The position numbers and the translations under genes were made by a program. A model generated the notes under the pieces. The model made no database searches. It had not been told where the DNA came from and saw nothing but the letters and a program-made list of their open reading frames with translations. From Lentisphaeria bacterium (GTDB lineage Bacteria; Verrucomicrobiota; Lentisphaeria; Victivallales; UBA1829), in the NCBI GenBank assembly GCA_017540385.1, contig JAFYBD010000306.1, forward strand, positions 1 to 9,415: 9,415 bases of DNA, given 5' to 3'. Shown piece by piece: positions 1 to 7,027 of the stretch (the stretch's first letter is position 1; every line of letters begins with the position of its first letter).

Positions 1-345
1 ATTGCCGTCGCGAAGGCGGATGCGATGGACCCCGCGGCTGCGGTGAAGATCGTGAAGCGGTTCCTGTGCCTTTATCATGCCGGGATGCGAAAACCGCTGC
101 CGTTTTTCCCGAAAGCGTCGTATAAGTTCTTCTCCGCAGCGGACGAAAAGAGGAAAAGATCGCAGGCGGAATTGTGCTGGAACGGCAGCAAAAACAGCAA
201 AGGCGAGGTCGAAAAATTCGGCGATTTCTTCGGCCCCGTGCTTCCGTTCACCGACGCTTTCAGAAGCCTCGCCGGGGCGTTCTTCGGAGCCGTCGTTTTC
301 CGTCAGGAGAAATCGGCGGGAAAGAGGAAAGGGACTGAGAAATGA
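1..345 (+). CDS. recC: RecC, exonuclease V gamma subunit, C-terminal end (partial)
   Basis: The frame is open from base 1 to the TGA at 343-345, so 114 C-terminal residues are visible and the gene begins outside the window. RecC is the non-catalytic subunit of RecBCD; it holds RecB and RecD together, splits the DNA strands and scans for Chi. The visible part has the C-terminal RecC pattern: a helix ending in LCLYHAGMRKPLPFFPKASY, a Trp-Asn-Gly segment followed by GEVEKFGDFF, and a closing stretch with AFRSLAGAFFGAVVF. The tail is basic (KRKGTEK). The call rests on this resemblance and on the position directly before recB and recD. The stop overlaps the recB start as ATGA, which implies translational coupling. 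No catalytic motif is expected in this part. Confidence 0.85.
   Translation: MAVAKADAMDPAAAVKIVKRFLCLYHAGMRKPLPFFPKASYKFFSAADEKRKRSQAELCWNGSKNSKGEVEKFGDFFGPVLPFTDAFRSLAGAFFGAVVFRQEKSAGKRKGTEK
321..344 (+). promoter_or_regulatory. recB ribosome binding site and ATGA stop/start overlap
   Basis: The purine-rich stretch AAAGAGGAAAGGG (321-333) lies about 8-15 bases before the ATG at 342. That ATG shares bases with the recC stop (TGA 343-345). The overlap fixes the recB start and suggests that ribosomes finishing recC re-initiate on recB, keeping the subunits in balance. Confidence 0.75.
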
Positions 346-3300
346 AGGTCTGCGATCTTGACGACTATCCCCTGAATCTGCCCCCGGAGTACCAGGCCGG
401 ATCCGGTCCCGACGCCGTCGCCGCCGGACATGTCCGGCCGTCCACCCCCGGCGAACGGTATCTGATCGAAGCCAGCGCCGGGACCGGCAAGACCTACACG
501 ATCGCGCACCTTATCCTGCGTCTGATCCGGAAAGGCGTCCCCGTTCGGAAGATCCTCGTGACGACTTTTTCCAAAGCCGCGGCGGACGAATTGAAGACGC
601 GCATCCTGACGATCCTGAATCAGGAACTCCGCAAACTGGAACCCGAACGGAAACCGGGACCGTCCCCGGAACAGGACCTTTTCGGCTTCGCGGAAAAGCG
701 GAAGGAACAGTTCCTCCTGCAGCTCGCCATCAGCTCCATCGACGAAATGACGGTCAGCACGATCCACGGGTTCTGCCAGAAGATGCTCCGGGAGTATGCA
801 CTGAGATCCGGAAACGGATTCGAAACGGAGCTGGTCCCGGACGAAGCCGAATACAGAGACCGCCTGATACGGAGGTTCTGCCGGAATCGTTTCTACGGGG
901 GCGACGCGCGGACCGATGAAACGTTCGAAACGCTTCAGAAGGCGGCGAAATTCGCATCGGATCCGATCGACCGGGACAGTGCCGACGGAGAGGTCCTGAA
1001 TGAACGGCAGACCCTCTTCCGGGATGTCTATCGCTATGTCAGAGAGGGACTTCAGACCGAAAAAGACAAGGACGGCGTGATCTCCTACGACGACATCATC
1101 CGGGATTTCGACGCGGCGCTTCGGAAAGACCCCGGTCTGGCGGAATCGATCCGGGCGCAGTATCTGGCCGTTTTCGTCGACGAATTCCAGGACACGGACC
1201 GGTTCCAGTTCCGCATTTTCGATCAATGCTTCCCCGGGAACTGCCGGAATATCTTCTACATGATCGGCGATCCGAAGCAGGCCATCTACGGGTTCCGCGG
1301 CGCCGACATCTACACCTATCTTCAGGCGAAGAACACAGCGAACGGCCAGTACACCCTGACGAAGAATTTCAGAAGCTCGCGCGACATGATCGAGGCCGTC
1401 AACCGGATCTTCAGCGACGGCGACCTGGAAGCCCCGCATGAGACCCACGGCGTTTTCCTCCAGAAGGATATCCCGTTCGTTTCGATCGAGTCGGGTGCCC
1501 CCGGAGACTTCCCGGACAACCCCGGAGGCTCGCTCCGGCTCCGGCATTACGTGGGGACGAAGAGCGACTGCGCCCCCGCGATCGTGGACGACGTCGTGCG
1601 CGAGATACGCTATCTGCTGTCGGAAGACTGCGATATGCAGGTGTTCGAGAAGCGGGACGACGATGACGACGGCGAAACCGGCGAAACCGGCGAAAAGGAG
1701 GAGAAAAAGATCCCGCGCCGTCTCCGCGCGTCCGACATCGCCATCCTGGTGCAGACGCACGATCAGGCCGCCGAACTGGTGAAACGTCTCAACATGGAGG
1801 GCATCGCCGCGTCCGCGTGCAAGTCCGGCAAGATCTACGATACGGACGAAGCGAGGATCATGCTCCTGCTCCTCCGGTGTTTCCTGCATCCCGACATGCA
1901 GTCCGTCCGCGGTTTGATGCTTTCCCCGTTTTTCCGTTTTTCCGGCGACGACGTCCTGTCCGATTCCGCCCGGCTGGAATCCCTGATGAAGCTGATGACG
2001 GAGTACGGGAGGATATGGGGCCAGTCCGGATTGCCGGCGGCTTTCCTGCAGTTCCTGGATACTCCCGTTTCCGGCACATCCCCGCGCATGAGGATCCTTT
2101 CCGAATTCAACGGGGAACGCGTGATAACGAATCTCATCCAGCTGATGGAGCTGCTTTACAGGAAAGAGGCACAGGATCATCTTCTGCCGGAAGACATCCT
2201 CAACAGTCTGAATCTGATCGTGAGCGACCAGGCCGGGAGCGTCGCCGCGGACGACTCCGAGGACAATCCCGACCAGCTGCGTCTGGACCGGGACTCCGCA
2301 TCCGTCCAGATCCTGACCATGTTCGCCGCGAAAGGCCTGGGATTCCCGGTCGTCTTCGTCCCGTATCCCGCGAAAACCGACTGGAAACAGATGCTGAAGA
2401 ACGAAGTCGCCTACAGGTTCAATACGGCCTCGCAGGAAGCGGAGACGCCGGAGACGGTCCTGGATTTCGGGCAGGGCGACGACAGCCGCACGATCGCCCG
2501 GCAGGAGGAGGTCAGGAACAATCTGCGCCTGCTTTATGTGTCGCTGACACGCGCGGCTCTTGTCACCTACCTGTACACGCAGCAGCTCCCGAAACCGAAC
2601 AGAAGCGCCACCAATTATGTCAATTCCGCGCAGGGCGTCCTCCTGTCCTCGCACAGGCCGTCCGGGACGTGCCCGGGAAAGACGGTCGTGGAACAGCTCT
2701 GGGATTCCGGGTATTTCGAGGAGTCGGAGGATATCTTCCCGCGGCAGCCGGCCGACTGGTGGAACGATCTGGACGACATGGAAAGCGGCGACGGCGGCGC
2801 TTCCGCCGGAAACGATGCTTTCCGCATCCGTCGGAGCGGCGTTTTCGAGCGCCACTTCGGAAAGAGGGATCCCATAGGGCCGCTTCGGAAGGAAGAAGGC
2901 CCGGAGAATCTCGAGGAGGCGTCTTTCTCCGGCAGCGTCCGGGACAAATGGAGCATCATGAGCTTCACCTCGTTCCAGAACATCCTGAACAAGCGCGCCG
3001 ATGTGGAACGCGAGACCCCGGCGGATCTGGACGAACTCAATGGCGTGCCCGAGGGGGAAGACGTGGGCGAAACATTTGCGGACGCCGACGCAGGCGCGCC
3101 TGCCGTTCCCTCCGGCGACGTCAACCTGTTCCGCGACTTCCCGCACGGCGCGACCGTCGGCAGCATGACGCACAAACTGCTGGAAAACTGCGCGGGGCAT
3201 TTCAATCTCTTTGCCGTTGACAGACAGGACAGTCCGTCGAACCGGGACGCCATCGACGGCAGGATCGCCGCCGCCATGCGCGAATACGGCTTCGACCCGG

Positions 3301-3902
3301 CGGACGAGACTCGGAAGCGGCAGCTCCTCGACGGAGTCGCCCGCACGCTTCAGGTCCCCCTGCCGAAAACGCCCGGCGGCGGCGTCGGGATCCCGCTGTC
3401 CGAAATCCGGCAGGACAGGACGGTCGCGGAAATGGAGTTCTTCCTGGATGCTTCGGCCAGCCTCGATCTCGGACAAATCCTTTCCACCCTGGCGAACACC
3501 GCGTCCGAACAGGCCAGGCCGCTCATCGACCGGACCAACGCGTCCCACGACGGGAACGGCGTCCTCAACGGCATCATCGACCTGATCTTCGAGCATGACG
3601 GCAAGTATTACATCGTGGACTGGAAAACGAACTGGCTGGGCGCTTCCGACGCGGATTACACCCCCGACCGCATCCGTACCGCGATGGGGAAAGAGGGCTA
3701 CGTCCTGCAATCCTACCTCTACTCTGCGGCGCTGCTCCGGCTCCTGCGCCAGCGCGGCATGGATTACGATGCCTTCGGCGGCGTCTACTACGTCTTCCTG
3801 CGCGGACTGTCGCGCGGGACGCCCAACGGCGTCTGGTTCGACGTGCCGCCGGAAAAATGCCTCGAAGATCTTCTGAAGCTCTTCCAAAAGGAGGGAGTGT
3901 GA
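342..3902 (+). CDS. recB: RecB, exonuclease V beta subunit (3'-5' helicase and nuclease)
   Basis: 1186 residues, close to the E. coli RecB length. RecB is the slower 3'-5' SF1A helicase of RecBCD, carries the only nuclease site of the complex and loads RecA after Chi. Helicase motifs: Walker A EASAGTGKT (43-51), Ia TTFSKAAADEL (74-84), TIHGFC (140-145), Walker B VDEFQDTD (279-286), III GDPKQAIYGFRGAD (309-322), IV NFRSS (342-346), V (659-674) and VI LRLLYVSLTRA (728-738). The C-terminal nuclease domain keeps the expected metal ligands and lysine: His944 in GSMTHKLLE, Glu1032, Asp1080 in GIIDL, Asp1093 and Lys1095 in VDWKTNWLG, and a QxxxY motif at 1123-1127. Odd points: motif V reads TMFAAKGLGFP where relatives have THxxKGLEYP, and an acidic GET repeat lies at residues 438-456. 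The start is fixed by the overlap with recC. Confidence 0.97.
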   Translation: MKVCDLDDYPLNLPPEYQAGSGPDAVAAGHVRPSTPGERYLIEASAGTGKTYTIAHLILRLIRKGVPVRKILVTTFSKAAADELKTRILTILNQELRKLEPERKPGPSPEQDLFGFAEKRKEQFLLQLAISSIDEMTVSTIHGFCQKMLREYALRSGNGFETELVPDEAEYRDRLIRRFCRNRFYGGDARTDETFETLQKAAKFASDPIDRDSADGEVLNERQTLFRDVYRYVREGLQTEKDKDGVISYDDIIRDFDAALRKDPGLAESIRAQYLAVFVDEFQDTDRFQFRIFDQCFPGNCRNIFYMIGDPKQAIYGFRGADIYTYLQAKNTANGQYTLTKNFRSSRDMIEAVNRIFSDGDLEAPHETHGVFLQKDIPFVSIESGAPGDFPDNPGGSLRLRHYVGTKSDCAPAIVDDVVREIRYLLSEDCDMQVFEKRDDDDDGETGETGEKEEKKIPRRLRASDIAILVQTHDQAAELVKRLNMEGIAASACKSGKIYDTDEARIMLLLLRCFLHPDMQSVRGLMLSPFFRFSGDDVLSDSARLESLMKLMTEYGRIWGQSGLPAAFLQFLDTPVSGTSPRMRILSEFNGERVITNLIQLMELLYRKEAQDHLLPEDILNSLNLIVSDQAGSVAADDSEDNPDQLRLDRDSASVQILTMFAAKGLGFPVVFVPYPAKTDWKQMLKNEVAYRFNTASQEAETPETVLDFGQGDDSRTIARQEEVRNNLRLLYVSLTRAALVTYLYTQQLPKPNRSATNYVNSAQGVLLSSHRPSGTCPGKTVVEQLWDSGYFEESEDIFPRQPADWWNDLDDMESGDGGASAGNDAFRIRRSGVFERHFGKRDPIGPLRKEEGPENLEEASFSGSVRDKWSIMSFTSFQNILNKRADVERETPADLDELNGVPEGEDVGETFADADAGAPAVPSGDVNLFRDFPHGATVGSMTHKLLENCAGHFNLFAVDRQDSPSNRDAIDGRIAAAMREYGFDPADETRKRQLLDGVARTLQVPLPKTPGGGVGIPLSEIRQDRTVAEMEFFLDASASLDLGQILSTLANTASEQARPLIDRTNASHDGNGVLNGIIDLIFEHDGKYYIVDWKTNWLGASDADYTPDRIRTAMGKEGYVLQSYLYSAALLRLLRQRGMDYDAFGGVYYVFLRGLSRGTPNGVWFDVPPEKCLEDLLKLFQKEGV
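1656..1697 (+). repeat. Short in-frame tandem repeat within recB
   Basis: Five GAY codons (1656-1670) are followed by 9-base units GGCGAAACC, GGCGAAACC and GGCGAAAAG (1671-1697). They encode DDDDDGETGETGEK (residues 439-452), followed by EEKK, just before the IPRRLRASDIAILV strand of helicase domain 2. This is probably a flexible charged surface loop. Units of 9 bases can change in number without shifting the frame. Confidence 0.8.
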
Positions 3903-3907
3903 ACATG
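3887..3907 (+). promoter_or_regulatory. recD ribosome binding site that decides the start
   Basis: AAAAGGAGGG (3887-3895 region) lies inside the end of recB, about 9 bases before ATG 3905. The earlier in-frame ATG at 3857 has no SD-like sequence and would add 16 residues overlapping recB, so ATG 3905 is preferred. Confidence 0.85.
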
Positions 3908-5764
3908 TTTGATCCTCTGACCATGCTGCGCGGACGCGGAATTCTCTCCGACATCGACGTCGCGTTTGCCCGTTTTGTCGGCAGAAACGCCGGCGGCGAT
4001 CCGGCCCTGACCCTTCTTGCCGCATTGGTCTCCAACGCCGCGTCCGTGCATCGGGAGATCGCCCTGCCCGCGGAAAAGATCGCCGCACGGGGATCGCTCA
4101 AAAGGTATTTGAAGACGCTCTCCGCTTCGGAAGACGCGGAGCCGCTTTCGCCCGGGGCCGATGATCTCCCGCCGGACCTCGGGTTCGTCGACCGGATGGA
4201 CGACTGGCCGCCCGGACCGGAGGCGTTCCCGCATCTTTTCCGGGAATGTCATCCCGATGCGCTCGAAGCGTTTCAGGCGACGCCGCTGGTCCTGGCGAAC
4301 GGGCTGTATTATCTCGGGCGGGCGTTTCAGAACGAATTGTTCCTGCGGGACTATCTGGCGTCCCGAGCCTCTGAGACCGTCCGTCCGGCGGGAACCATCC
4401 CGTTCGAAGAGATCACCAGGCTTCAGCTGGGCGACGAACAGAAAGCCGCCGTCGCCGCGGCGGCCGGCTCGCGATTCCTGGTCATCAGCGGCGGCCCCGG
4501 GACCGGCAAGACGACCATCGTCTCCGTGATCCTCGCGCGCCGCAGCGAGAAGCCCTCCGACATCATCCTGTGCGCCCCGACCGGAAAGGCGCAGATGCGC
4601 ATGAAACAGGCCCTGGACCAGCAGCTGGAGAATCTTTGTGATGAAGAACGGCGCGAAGAGATCAGGCAGATACAGTCCTCCACCATACACCGCCTGCTTT
4701 CATGGGATCAGAAGGCCGGGACGTTCCGGCACGACCGGAAGAATCCGCTCCGCTACAAACTTTTCATCGTGGACGAGTGTTCCATGATCGCGCAGTCGCT
4801 CATGGTCCGTCTGCTGAAGGCCGTCCCCGACGATGCGGCGGTCATCCTGCTGGGCGACCGTCACCAGCTGTCCTCCGTGGAGCCCGGCTCGGTCTTCGGC
4901 GATTTCTGCGGCATCCTGCGCGCCATGGCTCCCGGCTGTCTGGCGGAACTGACCGAGAGCCGCCGTTTCCCGCAAGGCGGCGAGATATGCACCATGAAGG
5001 ACGCGATCAACGCCGGGCAGGCGGAAGCGGCCTGGGATTACATGACGTGGCCCGGACTGTCGGCGATCGTCTCCCGCGGACTCCCGCCGAAGAATCTGCT
5101 TCGTCAATTCCTGGCGGACAGCGTGAAAGGCACGTGGATTTCGGAAGGATCGCCCGCCGGGCATTATTACGACGAGGACACCGTCGACGAGGCGTGGGAC
5201 CGTTTCGAACGTTTCCGCATCCTCACGCCATTCAATGTCGGGCCGTACGGCGCGAACGCGCTCAACAAGCTGCTGCGTTCGATCCTGGACTTCCCGGACG
5301 CGGAGGCCCCCGTCGGGGAGGTCTTCCTGGTCCTCAAAAACGATTACGGCACGAACGTGTTCAACGGCGACACGGGGATCCTCTGGTACGCCGGGGACGA
5401 CGGACGCCCGCTCACGCGTTCGGAGGCGGCGTCTCTGCATACGGACCGCCGTCTGGTCTTCTTCCCGGATCCGGCGTCCGGGAGCAGGTGGCGCGGGATA
5501 CCGCTCGAATCCCTCCCGCAGCATGCCCCCGCCTATGCGTTCACCATCCACAAATCCCAGGGGAGCGACTACGACAAGGTCCTGATGCTGCTTCCGCCGT
5601 TCCGTCCCGACCGCGGCGTCCTGACCCGCGAAACCATCTACACCGGCCTCACACGCGCGAAAACGCAGGCCGTGATCGCATCGGACCGGGATTCGTTCCT
5701 CCATGCCGTCAACCTCCACATCGACCGCGTTTCCGGCCTCCCGAAACTTTGCCTCGTACCCTGA
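3905..5764 (+). CDS. recD: RecD, exonuclease V alpha subunit (5'-3' helicase)
   Basis: 619 residues, a normal RecD length (E. coli 608). RecD is the fast 5'-3' SF1B motor of RecBCD and is needed for nuclease activity of the complex. An N-terminal helical domain (about 1-170) that in the family contacts RecC is followed by helicase motifs: Walker A SGGPGTGKTT (195-204), Ia APTGKAQMRM (224-233, with Gln where Ala is common), TIHRLL (260-265), Walker B VDECSM (289-294), III LLGDRHQLSSVEPGSVFGD (315-333), LTESRRF (349-355), LTPFNVGPYGANALN (440-454), NDYGTNVFNGDTGIL (479-493), V FTIHKSQGSDYDKV (546-559) and VI ETIYTGLTRAK (576-586). All look intact. The gene starts 2 bases after the recB stop and ends the recombination operon. 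It lacks the long N-terminal extension of the separate RecD2 family. Confidence 0.97.
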   Translation: MFDPLTMLRGRGILSDIDVAFARFVGRNAGGDPALTLLAALVSNAASVHREIALPAEKIAARGSLKRYLKTLSASEDAEPLSPGADDLPPDLGFVDRMDDWPPGPEAFPHLFRECHPDALEAFQATPLVLANGLYYLGRAFQNELFLRDYLASRASETVRPAGTIPFEEITRLQLGDEQKAAVAAAAGSRFLVISGGPGTGKTTIVSVILARRSEKPSDIILCAPTGKAQMRMKQALDQQLENLCDEERREEIRQIQSSTIHRLLSWDQKAGTFRHDRKNPLRYKLFIVDECSMIAQSLMVRLLKAVPDDAAVILLGDRHQLSSVEPGSVFGDFCGILRAMAPGCLAELTESRRFPQGGEICTMKDAINAGQAEAAWDYMTWPGLSAIVSRGLPPKNLLRQFLADSVKGTWISEGSPAGHYYDEDTVDEAWDRFERFRILTPFNVGPYGANALNKLLRSILDFPDAEAPVGEVFLVLKNDYGTNVFNGDTGILWYAGDDGRPLTRSEAASLHTDRRLVFFPDPASGSRWRGIPLESLPQHAPAYAFTIHKSQGSDYDKVLMLLPPFRPDRGVLTRETIYTGLTRAKTQAVIASDRDSFLHAVNLHIDRVSGLPKLCLVP

Positions 5765-5947
5765 CAGGCGGTCCGGCCGCAGGCGCTTCATGCGCGCGGT
5801 CATTTGCACCGCCCGACGCTGTTCCAGGAGGTGACAAAAACGCTTTTTCAAAACGGCAAGCTCCCCTGCTCAAAATCGCCGTCATGGAGACTTTTTTCGT
5901 TTTTTATGGGATAACTGTGCATTTTTTCACCAAAAAACGTCTGTTGG
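5765..5947 (+). other. Intergenic region after recD; no gene seen
   Basis: No convincing reading frame. The first part is GC-rich and can form imperfect stems (GGCGGT 5767-5772 with ACCGCC near 5807). The second part is AT-rich with several T runs (5892-5897, 5900-5905, 5922-5927) and an A run (5932-5937). A 24-codon frame at 5884-5958 has no SD. Confidence 0.5.
5853..5905 (+). terminator. Weak candidate terminator for the recBCD operon
   Basis: ACGGC (5853-5857) can pair with GCCGT (5878-5882), with a smaller AGC/GCT pair inside the loop. T runs follow at 5892-5897 and 5900-5905. The stem is short and about 9 bases separate it from the first T run, so this is not a textbook intrinsic terminator. 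It is the best candidate between recD and the next promoter. Confidence 0.3.
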
Positions 5948-5976
5948 TTGAAAAATGAACGCAAACGGAGTATATT
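5948..5976 (+). promoter_or_regulatory. Sigma-70-type promoter upstream of the nuclease leader
   Basis: TTGAAA (5948-5953), a 17-base spacer, then TATATT (5971-5976). Transcription would begin near 5983 and run through the structured leader into the nuclease gene. It lies in an AT-rich part of the intergenic region, as promoters often do. Confidence 0.6.
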
Positions 5977-5991
5977 ACAGAGAAGATTTAC

Positions 5992-6042
5992 ATGCCATCA
6001 ACACCGAAACAGGAGGTACAAGGCATTTTTAGAGAGACTTGA
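5992..6042 (+). CDS. Possible 16-codon leader frame, doubtful
   Basis: ATG 5992 opens a 16-codon frame (MPSTPKQEVQGIFRET) that ends at TGA 6040-6042, shortly after the promoter at 5948. Only a poor SD (AGAAG, 5981-5985 area) precedes it. A perfect AGGAGG (6011-6016) sits inside it with no standard start codon at a normal distance downstream. It could be a leader peptide, a gene remnant or chance. I recognise no family. Confidence 0.15.
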   Translation: MPSTPKQEVQGIFRET

Positions 6043-6050
6043 TTCTATTT

Positions 6051-6059
6051 TGATATAAT
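6051..6059 (+). promoter_or_regulatory. Extended -10 promoter (TGATATAAT) at the start of the structured leader
   Basis: A perfect TATAAT (6054-6059) is preceded by TGA, giving the extended -10 form TGnTATAAT, which can work without a -35 box; no good -35 is visible at 16-18 bases. The start would fall near 6066, exactly at the first hairpin (CCCAG/CTGGG, 6065-6080). This makes an RNA of about 160 bases ending at the T run 6219-6225 plausible. Confidence 0.55.
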
Positions 6060-6064
6060 CTCAA

Positions 6065-6250
6065 CCCAGTTTTTTCTGGGCTGTATAGCACAGTTGGAAG
6101 AAACCGCCAGTTTTATAGAACAACAGTGCCACGGCTCGGACCGTATTTTGCGGCCCGGCTTGTTGCTGTTGTTCGGGCTCTGGCGGGCCTCTTCTAACTC
6201 AGCAAGTCGAGGCCGCTCTTTTTTTGCTTTGCACCGCCAGAGGAACAACG
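6065..6250 (+). promoter_or_regulatory. Structured RNA leader of the nuclease gene with competing folds (or a 6S-like small RNA)
   Basis: Seen directly: a small hairpin CCCAG-T6-CTGGG (6065-6080), then a long interrupted hairpin. 6092-6101 pairs with 6190-6199 (10 pairs, one G-U), 6104-6110 with 6180-6186 (7 pairs), and 6118-6126 with 6166-6174 (9 pairs); a 7/5-base internal loop separates the last two helices. The 3' arm can pair instead with the nuclease SD region: 6178-6186 with 6234-6242 (9 pairs) and 6168-6174 with 6243-6249 (7 pairs), leaving only GGG 6175-6177 bulged. A terminator hairpin uses 6186-6214. Inference: the long hairpin is the ON state, the terminator and the SD-burying helix are OFF states. 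I match it to no known riboswitch. The stem-bubble-stem outline also resembles 6S RNA, which would be a free regulator of RNA polymerase. Confidence 0.6.
6186..6225 (+). terminator. Intrinsic terminator inside the nuclease leader
   Basis: GGCCTC (6186-6191) pairs with GAGGCC (6209-6214). An inner ACT/AGT pair (6197-6199 with 6205-6207) closes a 5-base loop. GCTC and a run of seven T (6219-6225) follow. It lies 25 bases before the nuclease ATG and shares 6186-6199 with the 3' side of the long hairpin, so the two folds exclude each other. It would either end a small RNA or act as an attenuator. Confidence 0.6.
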
Positions 6251-7027
6251 ATGGCAAGACGCAAACGGATTATTGTTTTCATCGCGATCATCTTCTGTCT
6301 GATCTTCGCGGTTTCCTGTCGGACTCCGGTCGTCGAATCCGGTTACGACAATCTGATACTTGGGGTTCCTGGTCCGGCTGATACGCTCATTGAGCGTGAA
6401 GGATACGCGCTCGGTTATATCGAAAAACACGAACAACCGGCGTGGGTGCAATATGTCTTGACAGCGGATGAAGTGTCCCGCGCAATGGTTAATCGAAGCG
6501 ACGACTTCAGAGCGGATCCGTACGTTCCCACAGGTTCGGCAACGCCGCAGGATTATACACGAAGCGGATATGATCGCGGACACCTGGCTCCGGCAGCGGA
6601 TATGGCTTACTCCGCTCGGACGATGTCGGAGAGTTTTTACATGTCGAACATGAGCCCGCAGGCCCCGCAATTCAACAGGGGGATTTGGAGCAAACTGGAA
6701 AAGCTGGTCCGCCACTTCGCCACGAGGGAAAAACGGATCGTGGTCGTGACCGGACCGATTCTCTCGGCAGAAAAGGCCATCACGATCGGGGCAAACAAGG
6801 TCTCTGTGCCACAATATTATTACAAGGCAATCTACGACACTACTCCGCCAGAAAAGATGATCGCATTTGTGATGCCGAACGAGGGCAGCAATGCTGACCT
6901 GCGAACCTTTGTCGTTACGGTGGACGATGTGGAGGTAATGACCGGACTCGACTTCTTTTCCTTGGTGCCTCAGCCGTTGCAGGAGCAACTGGAGAGCTCA
7001 ATCAACATCAGCGCCTGGGATTGGTAA
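6251..7027 (+). CDS. Lipoprotein DNA/RNA non-specific endonuclease (beta-beta-alpha-metal, NucA/Serratia type)
   Basis: 258 residues. The N-terminus is a lipoprotein-like signal: MARRKR, a hydrophobic run (7-20) and AVSC with Cys23 as probable lipid-anchor site; Ala rather than Leu at -3 makes the lipobox slightly atypical. The mature protein would sit outside the cytoplasmic membrane. The catalytic motif DRGHLAPAAD (108-117) supplies the general-base His111, and the metal-binding Asn is Asn142 in NMSPQAPQFNRGIW (133-146). The family's C-terminal TGLDFF is at 231-236. These enzymes cut single- and double-stranded DNA and RNA with a bound Mg or Mn ion. ATG 6251 is chosen because AGAGGAA (6239-6245) lies just upstream; an in-frame TTG at 6224 falls in the terminator T run. 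Possible roles: nucleotide scavenging or digestion of environmental DNA. Base composition is visibly less GC-rich than recBCD. No cognate inhibitor gene follows. Confidence 0.9.
   Translation: MARRKRIIVFIAIIFCLIFAVSCRTPVVESGYDNLILGVPGPADTLIEREGYALGYIEKHEQPAWVQYVLTADEVSRAMVNRSDDFRADPYVPTGSATPQDYTRSGYDRGHLAPAADMAYSARTMSESFYMSNMSPQAPQFNRGIWSKLEKLVRHFATREKRIVVVTGPILSAEKAITIGANKVSVPQYYYKAIYDTTPPEKMIAFVMPNEGSNADLRTFVVTVDDVEVMTGLDFFSLVPQPLQEQLESSINISAWDW

Noticed and set aside
303..4088. A 1261-codon open frame on the minus strand antisense to almost all of recB
   Set aside because: recB is beyond doubt on the + strand and GC-rich codon use commonly opens the opposite frame. The antisense translation shows no recognisable domain and is rich in Arg, Asp and Val as such shadows are.
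5767..5812. GGCGGT/ACCGCC stem just after recD as a terminator
   Set aside because: No T run follows it, so it does not meet the pattern of an intrinsic terminator.
4702..5958. A 418-codon + strand frame overlapping recD and running past its end
   Set aside because: It overlaps intact RecD helicase motifs in another frame, is Arg/Pro/Gly-rich and shows no domain. Its tail (24 codons from ATG 5884) is separate from recD but has no SD and overlaps the promoter.
6078..6125. tRNA-like start (GGGCTGTATAGCACAGTTGG resembles an acceptor strand and D arm)
   Set aside because: The D stem does not close, there is no proper anticodon arm, T arm or matching acceptor 3' strand, and the same bases fit a long hairpin much better.
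6094..6381. Open frame through the structured leader on the + strand (95 codons from a TTG), and an antisense one at 6045-6257
   Set aside because: No SD for the TTG, conflict with the nuclease frame, and no recognisable protein; the region is better explained as RNA structure.
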